The notes under the pieces: model-generated | What the model saw: only the letters and a program-made list of their open reading frames with translations | Databases searched by the model: none | Told to the model about the DNA's origin: nothing | Source of the DNA: Robiginitomaculum sp. | GTDB taxonomy: Bacteria > Pseudomonadota > Alphaproteobacteria > Caulobacterales > Maricaulaceae | NCBI GenBank assembly: GCA_026982415.1 | Contig: JALSHE010000074.1 | Coordinates: 1-57,428, forward strand | DNA: 57,428 nt | Direction: 5' to 3' | Translations under genes and position numbers: made by a program | In this document: positions 51,236 to 57,428 of the stretch, one piece after another | How positions within the stretch are numbered: position 1 is the stretch's first letter | Layout of the letters: the number at the start of each line of letters is the position of its first letter

Positions 51236-53886
51236 GAGCCGATATATTAGACGACATCCGCCGCAGTCTGATTGCGGATTATAAATTCGTCAAAAAAGGC
51301 GCTTGGCTGCAAAAAGGCACCTGCCCACAATGCGGTGACAAAGAAATGTTCACCCATGCCGACAGCCCTTGGGTGATTAAGTGTGGCCGCTATAATAATT
51401 GCGGCTATGAGGGCCATGCCAAGGATATATACGCGGAATTGTTTACCAAGTTTAACGAGCGCTATAAGCCGACGCCGGAAAACCCCAATGCCACGGCAGA
51501 GGCATATTTGAAATACGCCCGTGGCTTTGCCCTAAAACCCATCAAAGGCTGGTACCGCCAAGAAAAATACTGGCACCCCCACGGTGATAGCGGCACGGCC
51601 ACTGTGCGCTTCGATATAGACCGCGCCAATGATATTTATATGGAGCGTTTTGTCGAGACCGTGATTGTCACCGACAAAAGCGGCAAGCGCACCAAACGCA
51701 ATAAAAACTTTCACGGCAAACACGGCGGACTTTGGTGGCAACCACCGGGCATTGAATTGAAAGACGGCGATACCGTCTGGCTGGTCGAGGGGTGCCTGGA
51801 TGCGATCGCGCTGAACCTGAACGGCATCAAAGCCGTAGCCACCCTGTCCGCCGTCAATTATCCGGGCAAAATGCTGGAGAAATATAAGGACAAGAAAATC
51901 CGCTGGGTATTTGCCCTAGATAATGACAAGACGGGCAAAAAATACACCAAGCGCCATGTCAAAAAAGCCAAAGCCGCAGAATACAAGGTCGGCGCGGCGC
52001 AAATCCCGCCCGGCCGCGACGGCAAAGCAGATTGGAACGATCTGCACCAGCAAGACAGATTGAACGAAGATTTCTTGCGCGAGTGCATATACCACGGTGA
52101 TTTGCTGACGGCAAAATCTGCCTTTGTAAAATCCATGCTCATTTGGGGTCACGGCAATGCCGACGCCTTTAGCTTCACCTTTGATAACCGTCTGTATTGG
52201 TTCAAGACCGATATGGATAAGTTTAACAAAGCCAAAGAAGAATTCCGAACATCTAACCCGGATATGGATGCAAAAGAAATCCGCCTAAAAGCCATGCAAC
52301 AGGCGGGTATGCTGCGGGAAATATGCAATTGCAATCCCCGCTTTTTATATTTCCAATCTCACGAAGCCACGGACGAAAGCGCCTATTATTGTAGTATATC
52401 TTTCCCGAACGGTCGCCCGCCCATTAAAACCACGTTTTCTGGCGGCCAAATCGCCAGCTCCGCCGAGTTCAAAAAACGCTTACTCACCGCCGCACCAGGC
52501 GGCCTATTTACAGGCGGCGGCGGACAACTCAACTGGATTATCAAAACCCACCTCACCAACATTAAACAAGTGCAGACAATTGACTTTGTCGGCTATTCCA
52601 AAGACCATCAGGCCTATATTTTCAATGATTTTGCCATCAAGCACGGTCGGTTTTACAAATCCAATGCCGAAGAATATATGGAAATAGACAAACTCTCCAT
52701 AAAAACGCTCAGCCGCTCGTTCAAATTTGAAGTTGGTAAACGCCACCAATATAACAACCAGTGGGCAGAGCTGATATATCAAGCGTTTGGCGTCAAAGGT
52801 CTGGTCGCATTATCGTTCTGGTTTGGCGCTCTATTTGCCGAACAAATCCGTGCAGATCATAAATCCTACCCGTTTTTGGAAATTGTCGGCGAACCAGGCT
52901 CAGGCAAGACGACGCTGATCGAGTTTATGTGGAAATGCTTTGGTTTGGAAGATACCGAAGGCTTTGATCCATCCAAATCCACCTTTGCCGCTATCCGCCG
53001 TAAATTTGCGCAAGTATCCAACATGCCAATTGTATTGCTTGAGGGTGACCGCGAAGAAGCATCTAAATATAAGAAATTCGATTTTAACCAGCTCAAAGAC
53101 AGCTATAATGGCCGCGCATTCGGCGAACGCGGCATCAAAAACGGTGGTAGTGAAACCTATGCACCCGCATTCAAAGCTGCCGTCGTTATCTCACAGAACT
53201 CTGATGTTCAAGGCTCTGATGCAGTGCTACAGCGCATTGTGCACTTGAATTTCGACACCGAGAGCCATACGCCGCAAACCCGCGACGCCAGCGACGCGCT
53301 TAATCAACTGCCCGTCGAAAATGTCTCTTATTTCCTGCTCAATTGTATTCAGCGCGAAAAATCCATAATGACACATTTCAACGCCAATACCCGCAAATAT
53401 GAAAATAGGCTTTTGGAAAATGAACGCATAAAGAATATCCGCATTGCCAAAAATCACGCACAAATTATGGCGCTCGCAGATTGCATGGTTAAAATAACAG
53501 GCCTGCGTGATGAACGATTGCGCGAAATTCACGCTTATATCGAAACATTAGCAGCTGAGCGCGAACGCGCCGTCAAAGCCGATCACCCAATGTTGCAGGA
53601 CTTTTGGGATGCATTTGAATATCTCAACGTCTCCCATGATTATCCAGTGATAAATCATGCCCGCGACAAAGGCCATATTGCGATCAACCTCAATCATTTC
53701 GTCAAAATCGCAACCGAGCAAAAACAACAAATCCCCGCACTCACAGACCTAAAACCCCTGCTCAAACAAACCCGAACCCATAAATTTATCGGCATAAAGG
53801 CCGTCAATTCTGGCATAGGCCATGAAGCGGGCTTTGCCGGCCGGACGGTAAAATGTTGGGTGTTTGAAAAGAAAGGCGGCGCATAA
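51232..53886 (+). CDS. Primase/helicase replication protein (P4-alpha-like organization)
   Basis: The 884-residue protein combines an N-terminal zinc finger (CPQC ... C-x4-CGYEGH, about residues 24-64), a TOPRIM-type primase domain (VWLVEGCLDAIALNLNGIKAVATLSA with Glu, then WVFALDNDKTG with Asp; about 180-245) and a C-terminal helicase-type ATPase with Walker A EPGSGKTTLIEF (about residue 553) and Walker B IVLLEGDREE. This order recalls P4 alpha and related prophage primase/helicases that start replication at iteron origins. The candidate origin repeats near attL would be its target. Confidence 0.87.
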   Translation: MRADILDDIRRSLIADYKFVKKGAWLQKGTCPQCGDKEMFTHADSPWVIKCGRYNNCGYEGHAKDIYAELFTKFNERYKPTPENPNATAEAYLKYARGFALKPIKGWYRQEKYWHPHGDSGTATVRFDIDRANDIYMERFVETVIVTDKSGKRTKRNKNFHGKHGGLWWQPPGIELKDGDTVWLVEGCLDAIALNLNGIKAVATLSAVNYPGKMLEKYKDKKIRWVFALDNDKTGKKYTKRHVKKAKAAEYKVGAAQIPPGRDGKADWNDLHQQDRLNEDFLRECIYHGDLLTAKSAFVKSMLIWGHGNADAFSFTFDNRLYWFKTDMDKFNKAKEEFRTSNPDMDAKEIRLKAMQQAGMLREICNCNPRFLYFQSHEATDESAYYCSISFPNGRPPIKTTFSGGQIASSAEFKKRLLTAAPGGLFTGGGGQLNWIIKTHLTNIKQVQTIDFVGYSKDHQAYIFNDFAIKHGRFYKSNAEEYMEIDKLSIKTLSRSFKFEVGKRHQYNNQWAELIYQAFGVKGLVALSFWFGALFAEQIRADHKSYPFLEIVGEPGSGKTTLIEFMWKCFGLEDTEGFDPSKSTFAAIRRKFAQVSNMPIVLLEGDREEASKYKKFDFNQLKDSYNGRAFGERGIKNGGSETYAPAFKAAVVISQNSDVQGSDAVLQRIVHLNFDTESHTPQTRDASDALNQLPVENVSYFLLNCIQREKSIMTHFNANTRKYENRLLENERIKNIRIAKNHAQIMALADCMVKITGLRDERLREIHAYIETLAAERERAVKADHPMLQDFWDAFEYLNVSHDYPVINHARDKGHIAINLNHFVKIATEQKQQIPALTDLKPLLKQTRTHKFIGIKAVNSGIGHEAGFAGRTVKCWVFEKKGGA

Positions 53887-54072
53887 ATGAAAAATCAACC
53901 CACACCAATAGCCCTATCTGTCCCCGAAGCCGCCGCCGCTTGCAGCCTATCAGAACGCCAAATGTGGCGCGTCATAAAGGCCAAAAACTTACCAACCAGA
54001 AAAATGGGCCGCCGCACCCTGGTGCTCTACGACGGCCTAAAAAACTATATAGAAGGACTCCCACAATCATGA
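53887..54072 (+). CDS. Excisionase/AlpA-like HTH protein
   Basis: The 61-residue protein is an HTH_17/excisionase-type winged helix: LSVPEAAAACSLSERQMWRVIKAKNLPTRKMGRRTLVLYDGLKNYIEGLP. Such proteins bend attachment-site DNA or regulate integrase. It starts right after the primase stop and overlaps the next gene by 4 bp. Confidence 0.85.
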   Translation: MKNQPTPIALSVPEAAAACSLSERQMWRVIKAKNLPTRKMGRRTLVLYDGLKNYIEGLPQS

Positions 54073-54455
54073 CGAACACAATCCGTAAAATAAACGTGCA
54101 AAATTGCGCCTGCAACAATATAGATTTTCAGACTTACGATAATACAATATTGCTTGGCTATTATGAGATAATGCGACAATATCGCAATAACCGTGCCAAA
54201 GCGGGACTACCTGAAAATGGCATAGATGTTGACCGATGTTTGGCCGACGAAATTATAGACCTGTGGAAAGCGGGCATTCGCACATATGGTTGTTGCTGCG
54301 GGCATAATAAAATCCAAGGCTACATTAACGTAGACGAAGAAGACTTTTCCAAGGCGCAGGCACTTGGCTATGAGAAATACGTTTTTCCAAATGACCCAAG
54401 CCGAGATGACACCATTATCCCAAAATCTATTGGTAGGTTTGGAGTGACATCATGA
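54069..54455 (+). CDS. Phage protein of unknown function with Cys cluster
   Basis: The ATG at 54069 overlaps the excisionase stop; a longer frame from 53940 is a shadow. The 128-residue product has a central CCCGHNKIQGYI segment within DLWKAGIRTYGCCCGHN, a pattern seen in small phage proteins of unknown role. Possible metal binding. Confidence 0.6.
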   Translation: MTNTIRKINVQNCACNNIDFQTYDNTILLGYYEIMRQYRNNRAKAGLPENGIDVDRCLADEIIDLWKAGIRTYGCCCGHNKIQGYINVDEEDFSKAQALGYEKYVFPNDPSRDDTIIPKSIGRFGVTS

Positions 54456-54985
54456 TCAAACGCCCAATATTATTCACCGCACCAAACGCCAAACTCATTT
54501 TAGACGATGTGAAAATCCAAACTCGGCGCTTGACCACAAGCCCGCTATCCCGCGCTCAGGTCGGTGATATGCTTTACGTGCGCGAACCGTGGCGCACAGA
54601 TGAATTAAACGACCAGGTCAAGCCCTCTGACCTACACAATACGCCCATATTTTACGAATCTGATTACATAGGTAAGCCGGGCAAACCAGATGGCTCTGGC
54701 CGCCTCCGTCCGGCCATGTTCCTACCCCGCCGCTTAAGCCGCGCCACTTTGATAATCACAAATGTCCGTACCCAGTTTTTGCATGACATTACAGAAGCAG
54801 ACGCTAAGGCCGAAGGTGTCTTGCCCGTTACTTTCACCGACTATAGACCATACACCTGCGCCTATCGCGGTTTATGGGACACCCTACACCCAAATAACCA
54901 ATGGCACACAAACCCAGAAATCATAGCCCTGACGTTCAAAGTGGTGCGCCAGAATGTTGATGCAATAGAGGAGGTGGCGGCGTGA
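54452..54985 (+). CDS. ASCH-domain-like phage protein
   Basis: The 177-residue protein has the phage ASCH/morphogenetic pattern: RPILFTAPNAKLILDDVKIQTRRL at the N terminus, VGDMLYVREPWR (ASCH strand with Trp/Arg), PAMFLPRRLSRATLIITNVRTQFLHDITEADAKAEGV and a closing NPEIIALTFKVV. ASCH domains bind modified nucleotides or RNA; the role in the phage is unknown. Confidence 0.78.
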   Translation: MIKRPILFTAPNAKLILDDVKIQTRRLTTSPLSRAQVGDMLYVREPWRTDELNDQVKPSDLHNTPIFYESDYIGKPGKPDGSGRLRPAMFLPRRLSRATLIITNVRTQFLHDITEADAKAEGVLPVTFTDYRPYTCAYRGLWDTLHPNNQWHTNPEIIALTFKVVRQNVDAIEEVAA

Positions 54986-55161
54986 GAAAATTAACGTGCG
55001 ATGAAGAAGCAGACTTAGACCATATGCGTAAGGCTTGGGATGGATTTATTAATCTTGACAAACTTCACCCAGAGGAATTTCAGGAGTTTAGATACAAAAT
55101 GCATGATTTACAAAGAATGGTTGCCGCACACCCTTTTCTGAGAATAAACCATGACACCTAA
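54982..55161 (+). CDS. Small early protein, GTG start
   Basis: A 59-residue product beginning at GTG 54982, overlapping the ASCH stop (GTGA), with GGAGGTGG upstream. It is acidic and helical (EEADLDHMRKAWDGFINLDKLHPEEFQEF) and overlaps the next gene by 11 bp. Function unknown. Confidence 0.6.
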   Translation: MRKLTCDEEADLDHMRKAWDGFINLDKLHPEEFQEFRYKMHDLQRMVAAHPFLRINHDT

Positions 55162-55372
55162 ACGCCGCGCGGCCATTGCCAGACAGAAAATAGCCGCCGC
55201 TGAGCGGGCAATTGAAAGCCTTGGTCATCTTTATCAAGATATCGATAATTCCATTTATGATCAGTGCTGTATGGATGATTTTTGGTGCAACCGCCTTGAA
55301 GTCCTCAAAAATATGATCAAACACTCCCATGACCAGGAGGAAAAATTTACACTCCTAAGGTGGGGATCATGA
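55151..55372 (+). CDS. Small phage protein of unknown function
   Basis: 73 residues, with basic N terminus (TPKRRAAIARQKIAAAERAIESLGHLYQDIDNSIYDQCCMDDFWCNRLEV) and a helical remainder. Its stop overlaps the methylase start (ATGA). No family recognised. Confidence 0.55.
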   Translation: MTPKRRAAIARQKIAAAERAIESLGHLYQDIDNSIYDQCCMDDFWCNRLEVLKNMIKHSHDQEEKFTLLRWGS

Positions 55373-55905
55373 CTCTATCAAATAAGCGTGTCAAGACTGT
55401 CAAACCCATCCTCGATGTCTGCTGCGGAAGCCGTATGTTTTGGTTTAATAAAAAAAACCCTAATGTTATATTTGGAGACATCAGAACAGAAACCCATGTT
55501 TTATGTGATGGTCGGACACTGGAAATCAAACCAGATATGAAACTTGATTTTACAAAACTGCCATTCGAAACCTCTAAATTCCACCTCGTGGTTTTTGACC
55601 CACCGCACTTGAAATGCGGCGGTGATAATAGCTGGATGGTCAAGAAATATGGGCGGTTGACGGCGGACTGGCGCAGTGACCTCAAAGCCGGGTTTGCAGA
55701 ATGTTTACGGGTTCTAAAGCCGAACGGCGTGCTAATTTTCAAGTGGAACGAAACTCAAATCCCAGTTAGTCAGATTTTACCGCTCATAGATGTCCAGCCG
55801 CTATTTGGCCACAAAAGCGGAAAACAGCAGAAAACCCACTGGCTTACATTTATGAAGCCGTCAGATATTCACACCAAGCCTGCATTAATTTCCTCCGCAC
55901 AGTAA
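55369..55905 (+). CDS. SAM-dependent methyltransferase (phage type, DPPH motif)
   Basis: The ATG at 55369 overlaps the previous stop. The 178-residue protein has a motif I-like PILDVCCGSRMFWF, an acidic second motif (IFGDIRTE) and a catalytic DPP motif VVFDPPHLKCGGDNSW, then LRVLKPNGVLIFKWNET. It resembles small phage-encoded adenine methyltransferases. It is the last gene of the early operon and its end overlaps the convergent integrase by 56 bp. Confidence 0.8.
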   Translation: MTLSNKRVKTVKPILDVCCGSRMFWFNKKNPNVIFGDIRTETHVLCDGRTLEIKPDMKLDFTKLPFETSKFHLVVFDPPHLKCGGDNSWMVKKYGRLTADWRSDLKAGFAECLRVLKPNGVLIFKWNETQIPVSQILPLIDVQPLFGHKSGKQQKTHWLTFMKPSDIHTKPALISSAQ

Positions 55906-57007
55906 GCCCTGTGCCGCGCCTGTAGGCGCGGCGCACACTAGATCCGACCTTATGCGCCAGGGCCAGCTCCGAAACCTCGTCAGCGAAGCCTGTGCAGTCC
56001 ATTGCCCAATCTTTAAAGGTCGACCGGAAACCGTGCGCAGTATAGTCCAACTTCATGGCTTTCAGTGTCGACCGGAACGCGTTTTCAGAAAAACCCTTGC
56101 CGCGATAAGGATAGACCAGACCTTTTGCCGGCACTGAGCTGGTTGTTGGTAATAATAGCAACATAGCAGGCGTCAGCGGAATGACATGATCCGCCGCGCT
56201 TTTTTTCATCCGCGCGGCCGGTATTGTCCAAAGTTGGTTTTCCAAATCAAACTCGCGCCAGTCAGCATGTCGAACCATATGCCCACGAGACGCCGTTAGG
56301 ATAGTCAGCGCCAAAGCAAAGCGCGTGTCGTGCTTGCTAGCCAGTAAAGTGCGATAAAAATTCGGTGCATCGACGTAGGGCATTGCCAAATGATGTTTCA
56401 CCCTCGGTTTATAGTCCGGAAGCAGATATTCAAGCCCACCTTTCCACCGAGCCGGGTTTGGCTTGTCCGGATCCCGCCAGTCGAGAGCACCGGCTAAATC
56501 AAACGCCTCCTCGATCATACCGCGCATACCACGTGCTGAATGGTTCATGGAATACCAAATCGGCTTAATCACATCCTCCACGTCTTTAATACTTATCTGG
56601 TCGATTGGTTTTTTGTGCAAAGGCTTTGCATGTTCCATTAGACAGCGCCGCCATTTGATGCCCGTCTTGTCAGATTTCCAAGATTGTTTGCGCCGCTCGA
56701 TAATAGCCAGGGCGGCCTCTTCAAATGTGTGGTCGGAATTATCACCTTTCAAAACCGCGCGAATATCACGCCCCTCAAATGCCGCTAACCTGCAATCGGC
56801 CGCAATTTTCCGCGCATCTGCAAGTGAGAGCGTGTGAACAGGGGCAATTGTAAGGTCAATCCGGCGCTTGTTCTTTGTTTGCCGATACATCCATGTTTTA
56901 GTGCCCTCAGCCCGCACCCGTAAATACAGCCCACCTCCATCGGCCAGCCAGCCAATTTTGTTTGTATTTTTCACCATCAAGGGTGTGAGTTTATGTATTT
57001 GACCCAT
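55850..57007 (-). CDS. int: Tyrosine integrase (P4-type, DUF4102 N terminus)
   Basis: The start at 57007 (MGQIHKLTPLMVKNTNKIGWLADGGGLYLRVRAEG) is preferred; upstream codons to 57106 lie in the putative arm-site region and are not conserved. After the P4-type arm-binding domain the catalytic residues are visible: Arg in ASRGHMVRHADWREFDL, His-x-x-Arg in AHGFRSTFKDW, LAHKVGSSVRRAY with the second His and the nucleophile Tyr. It integrates into the adjacent tRNA-Leu. Its gene converges on the early operon. Confidence 0.94.
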   Translation of the reverse strand: MGQIHKLTPLMVKNTNKIGWLADGGGLYLRVRAEGTKTWMYRQTKNKRRIDLTIAPVHTLSLADARKIAADCRLAAFEGRDIRAVLKGDNSDHTFEEAALAIIERRKQSWKSDKTGIKWRRCLMEHAKPLHKKPIDQISIKDVEDVIKPIWYSMNHSARGMRGMIEEAFDLAGALDWRDPDKPNPARWKGGLEYLLPDYKPRVKHHLAMPYVDAPNFYRTLLASKHDTRFALALTILTASRGHMVRHADWREFDLENQLWTIPAARMKKSAADHVIPLTPAMLLLLPTTSSVPAKGLVYPYRGKGFSENAFRSTLKAMKLDYTAHGFRSTFKDWAMDCTGFADEVSELALAHKVGSSVRRAYRRGTGLTVRRKLMQAWCEYLTAS

Positions 57008-57045
57008 TCCGGCTACACCTCGGACTACACTTTCATTGTCATTCC

Positions 57046-57135
57046 CTGTCACCCCATGGCACAGAATGGCACAGTTTGTCGAGTGAAATCCCCGAAATCC
57101 CCACAATCACGGCACTCTATGGCACCTCATGTCAC
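57046..57135. repeat. Two triplets of 7-bp repeats (candidate integrase or Xis arm sites)
   Basis: Heptamers of the form (A/C)(T/C)G(G/T)CAC start at 57046, 57056 and 57066 and again at 57109, 57119 and 57129. Within each triplet they are spaced exactly 10 bp, and the triplets are 63 bp apart. They lie between the integrase start and the attachment core, where arm-type sites are expected. Confidence 0.6.
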
Positions 57136-57149
57136 TAACTGGCAATCTC

Positions 57150-57166
57150 AATTGGTGCGGCCGAGA
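57150..57166. other. attR core (17 bp)
   Basis: Identical to attL at 19652-19668. It covers the 3' 14 bases of tRNA-Leu (including the encoded CCA) plus three flanking bases, so integration leaves the tRNA intact. Confidence 0.9.
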
Positions 57167-57239
57167 AGACTCGAACTTCCACGGGTGTTACCCCACAGCG
57201 ACCTCAACGCTGCGCGTCTACCAATTCCGCCACGGCCGC
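57153..57239 (-). tRNA. tRNA-Leu (anticodon GAG)
   Basis: The 87-nt sequence on the minus strand starts GCGGCCG and ends CGGCCGC-A-CCA, a perfect 7-bp acceptor stem. The anticodon arm is CAGCG-TTGAGGT-CGCTG, giving GAG. A long variable arm (TGGGGTAACACCC region) marks a class II tRNA, and the TTCGAGT T loop is present. Its 3' end is the prophage attachment site. Confidence 0.95.
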
Positions 57240-57379
57240 ACATTGAGGAAAGGGGGGGTTAGCAAAGTATTGGGGGAATGCAAAGGGAAATATGTAACTA
57301 CACTTACCACCTGACAGAATAATGTTTAATTAAGGTTGTTTCCGTATTACGTCTCTTTTTGTGTTTTGAGGTGTTTTTT
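57240..57379. other. Short host intergenic region
   Basis: About 140 bp between tRNA-Leu and the next start codon. It is AT-rich and may contain the leftward tRNA promoter and a rightward promoter. No terminator is evident. Confidence 0.4.
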
Positions 57380-57428
57380 ATGGAACGTATGTTACGCGGC
57401 GGGGTAGCTCGGCTTTCGGGAAGGATTG
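57380..57428 (+). CDS. Start of a truncated host gene
   Basis: ATG at 57380 with GAGGTG 7 nt upstream opens a frame beginning MERMLRGGVARLSG that runs off the window. Too short to identify. Confidence 0.5.
   Translation, partial: MERMLRGGVARLSGRI

Larger units (their letters stand above)
19652..57166. mobile_element. Complete P2-like prophage integrated in tRNA-Leu(GAG)
   Basis: A 17-bp perfect direct repeat bounds the element, with the right copy at the 3' end of tRNA-Leu and an integrase beside it. The interval holds a full set of P2-type genes: Q, P, O, N, M, L, X, lysis, R, S, V, W, J, I, H, FI, FII, E/E', T, U, D. It also holds a repressor, Cro, an Ogr-type activator, replication genes, an excisionase and a cos-like site. 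No essential structural gene is visibly broken, so the prophage looks potentially inducible. The order differs from P2: the integrase closes the early operon, attP lies next to cos, and the ogr gene is early rather than after D. Confidence 0.93.

Noticed and set aside
53940-54455. Longer start for the Cys-cluster protein inside the excisionase gene.
   Set aside because: The upstream part is a shadow of the excisionase frame; the ATG at 54069 is coupled to its stop.

Overview
The window is a piece of alphaproteobacterial chromosome (about 1-19651 and 57167-57428) carrying one apparently complete, P2-like temperate prophage of about 37.5 kb (19652-57166). The host assignment rests on gene content. 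There is a Mic60/mitofilin-like gene directly followed by a HemY-like TPR gene, a DUF1489 gene, a gpsA-tsaD pair and a CzcA-type RND operon with a DUF3240 gene. This combination is typical of Alphaproteobacteria, possibly a marine Maricaulales/Hyphomonadaceae-like lineage. The genus cannot be fixed from sequence reading alone.

Host part. From left to right: a secreted von Willebrand A protein; gpsA and tsaD (minus strand); a Mic60-like and HemY-like pair; a GST, FAH-family hydrolase and FkbM methyltransferase cluster; DUF1489; a membrane-anchored GH24 lysozyme; mgtE. Then comes a heavy-metal efflux locus read leftward: response regulator, sensor kinase, membrane fusion protein, RND pump, DUF3240, outer-membrane channel. 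The response regulator appears to start at an AUA codon. A tandem OmpR-type box lies in front of the pump operon.

Prophage boundaries. The phage sits in the 3' end of a tRNA-Leu(GAG) gene. A 17-bp direct repeat (attL 19652-19668, attR 57150-57166) flanks it, and the tyrosine integrase lies beside attR. Just inside attL are an AT-rich field of GGTAA repeats arranged as nested inverted repeats (candidate replication origin) and a 19-nt sequence resembling the P2 cos site.

Prophage layout. The left arm (minus) carries a Dam-type methylase, an SNase-like nuclease, portal Q and terminase P. A divergent palindromic late-promoter region separates these from the rightward head genes O-N-M-L-X, the lysis genes, and tail genes R, S, V, W, J, I, H, fibre, FI, FII, E/E', T, U and D. 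The lysis genes include a lytic transglycosylase fused to a trypsin-like protease and an overlapping Rz/Rz1 pair. A two-gene module with its own promoter and twin operators interrupts the tail operon. A leftward lysogeny operon (LexA-like repressor plus a membrane WYL-domain protein) converges on D.

The rightward early operon runs from 44436 to 55905. It carries a Cro-like gene, a phage-encoded initiator-type tRNA, a structured leader ending in an intrinsic terminator, a CII-like regulator, an Ogr-type late activator, many small coupled genes, a C5 methylase with six internal repeats, a P4-alpha-like primase/helicase, an excisionase and a third methylase.

How it works together. By inference, the repressor holds two TACCA-N7-TGGTA operators. 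On induction the early operon makes the primase/helicase and the Ogr activator. Ogr then turns on late promoters marked by a GTGCGTTATC..GATAACGCAC palindrome. The most unusual points are the initiator tRNA with an altered anticodon stem, the transglycosylase-protease fusion, the putative iteron origin next to cos, the WYL lysogenic-conversion gene and the AUA start codon.
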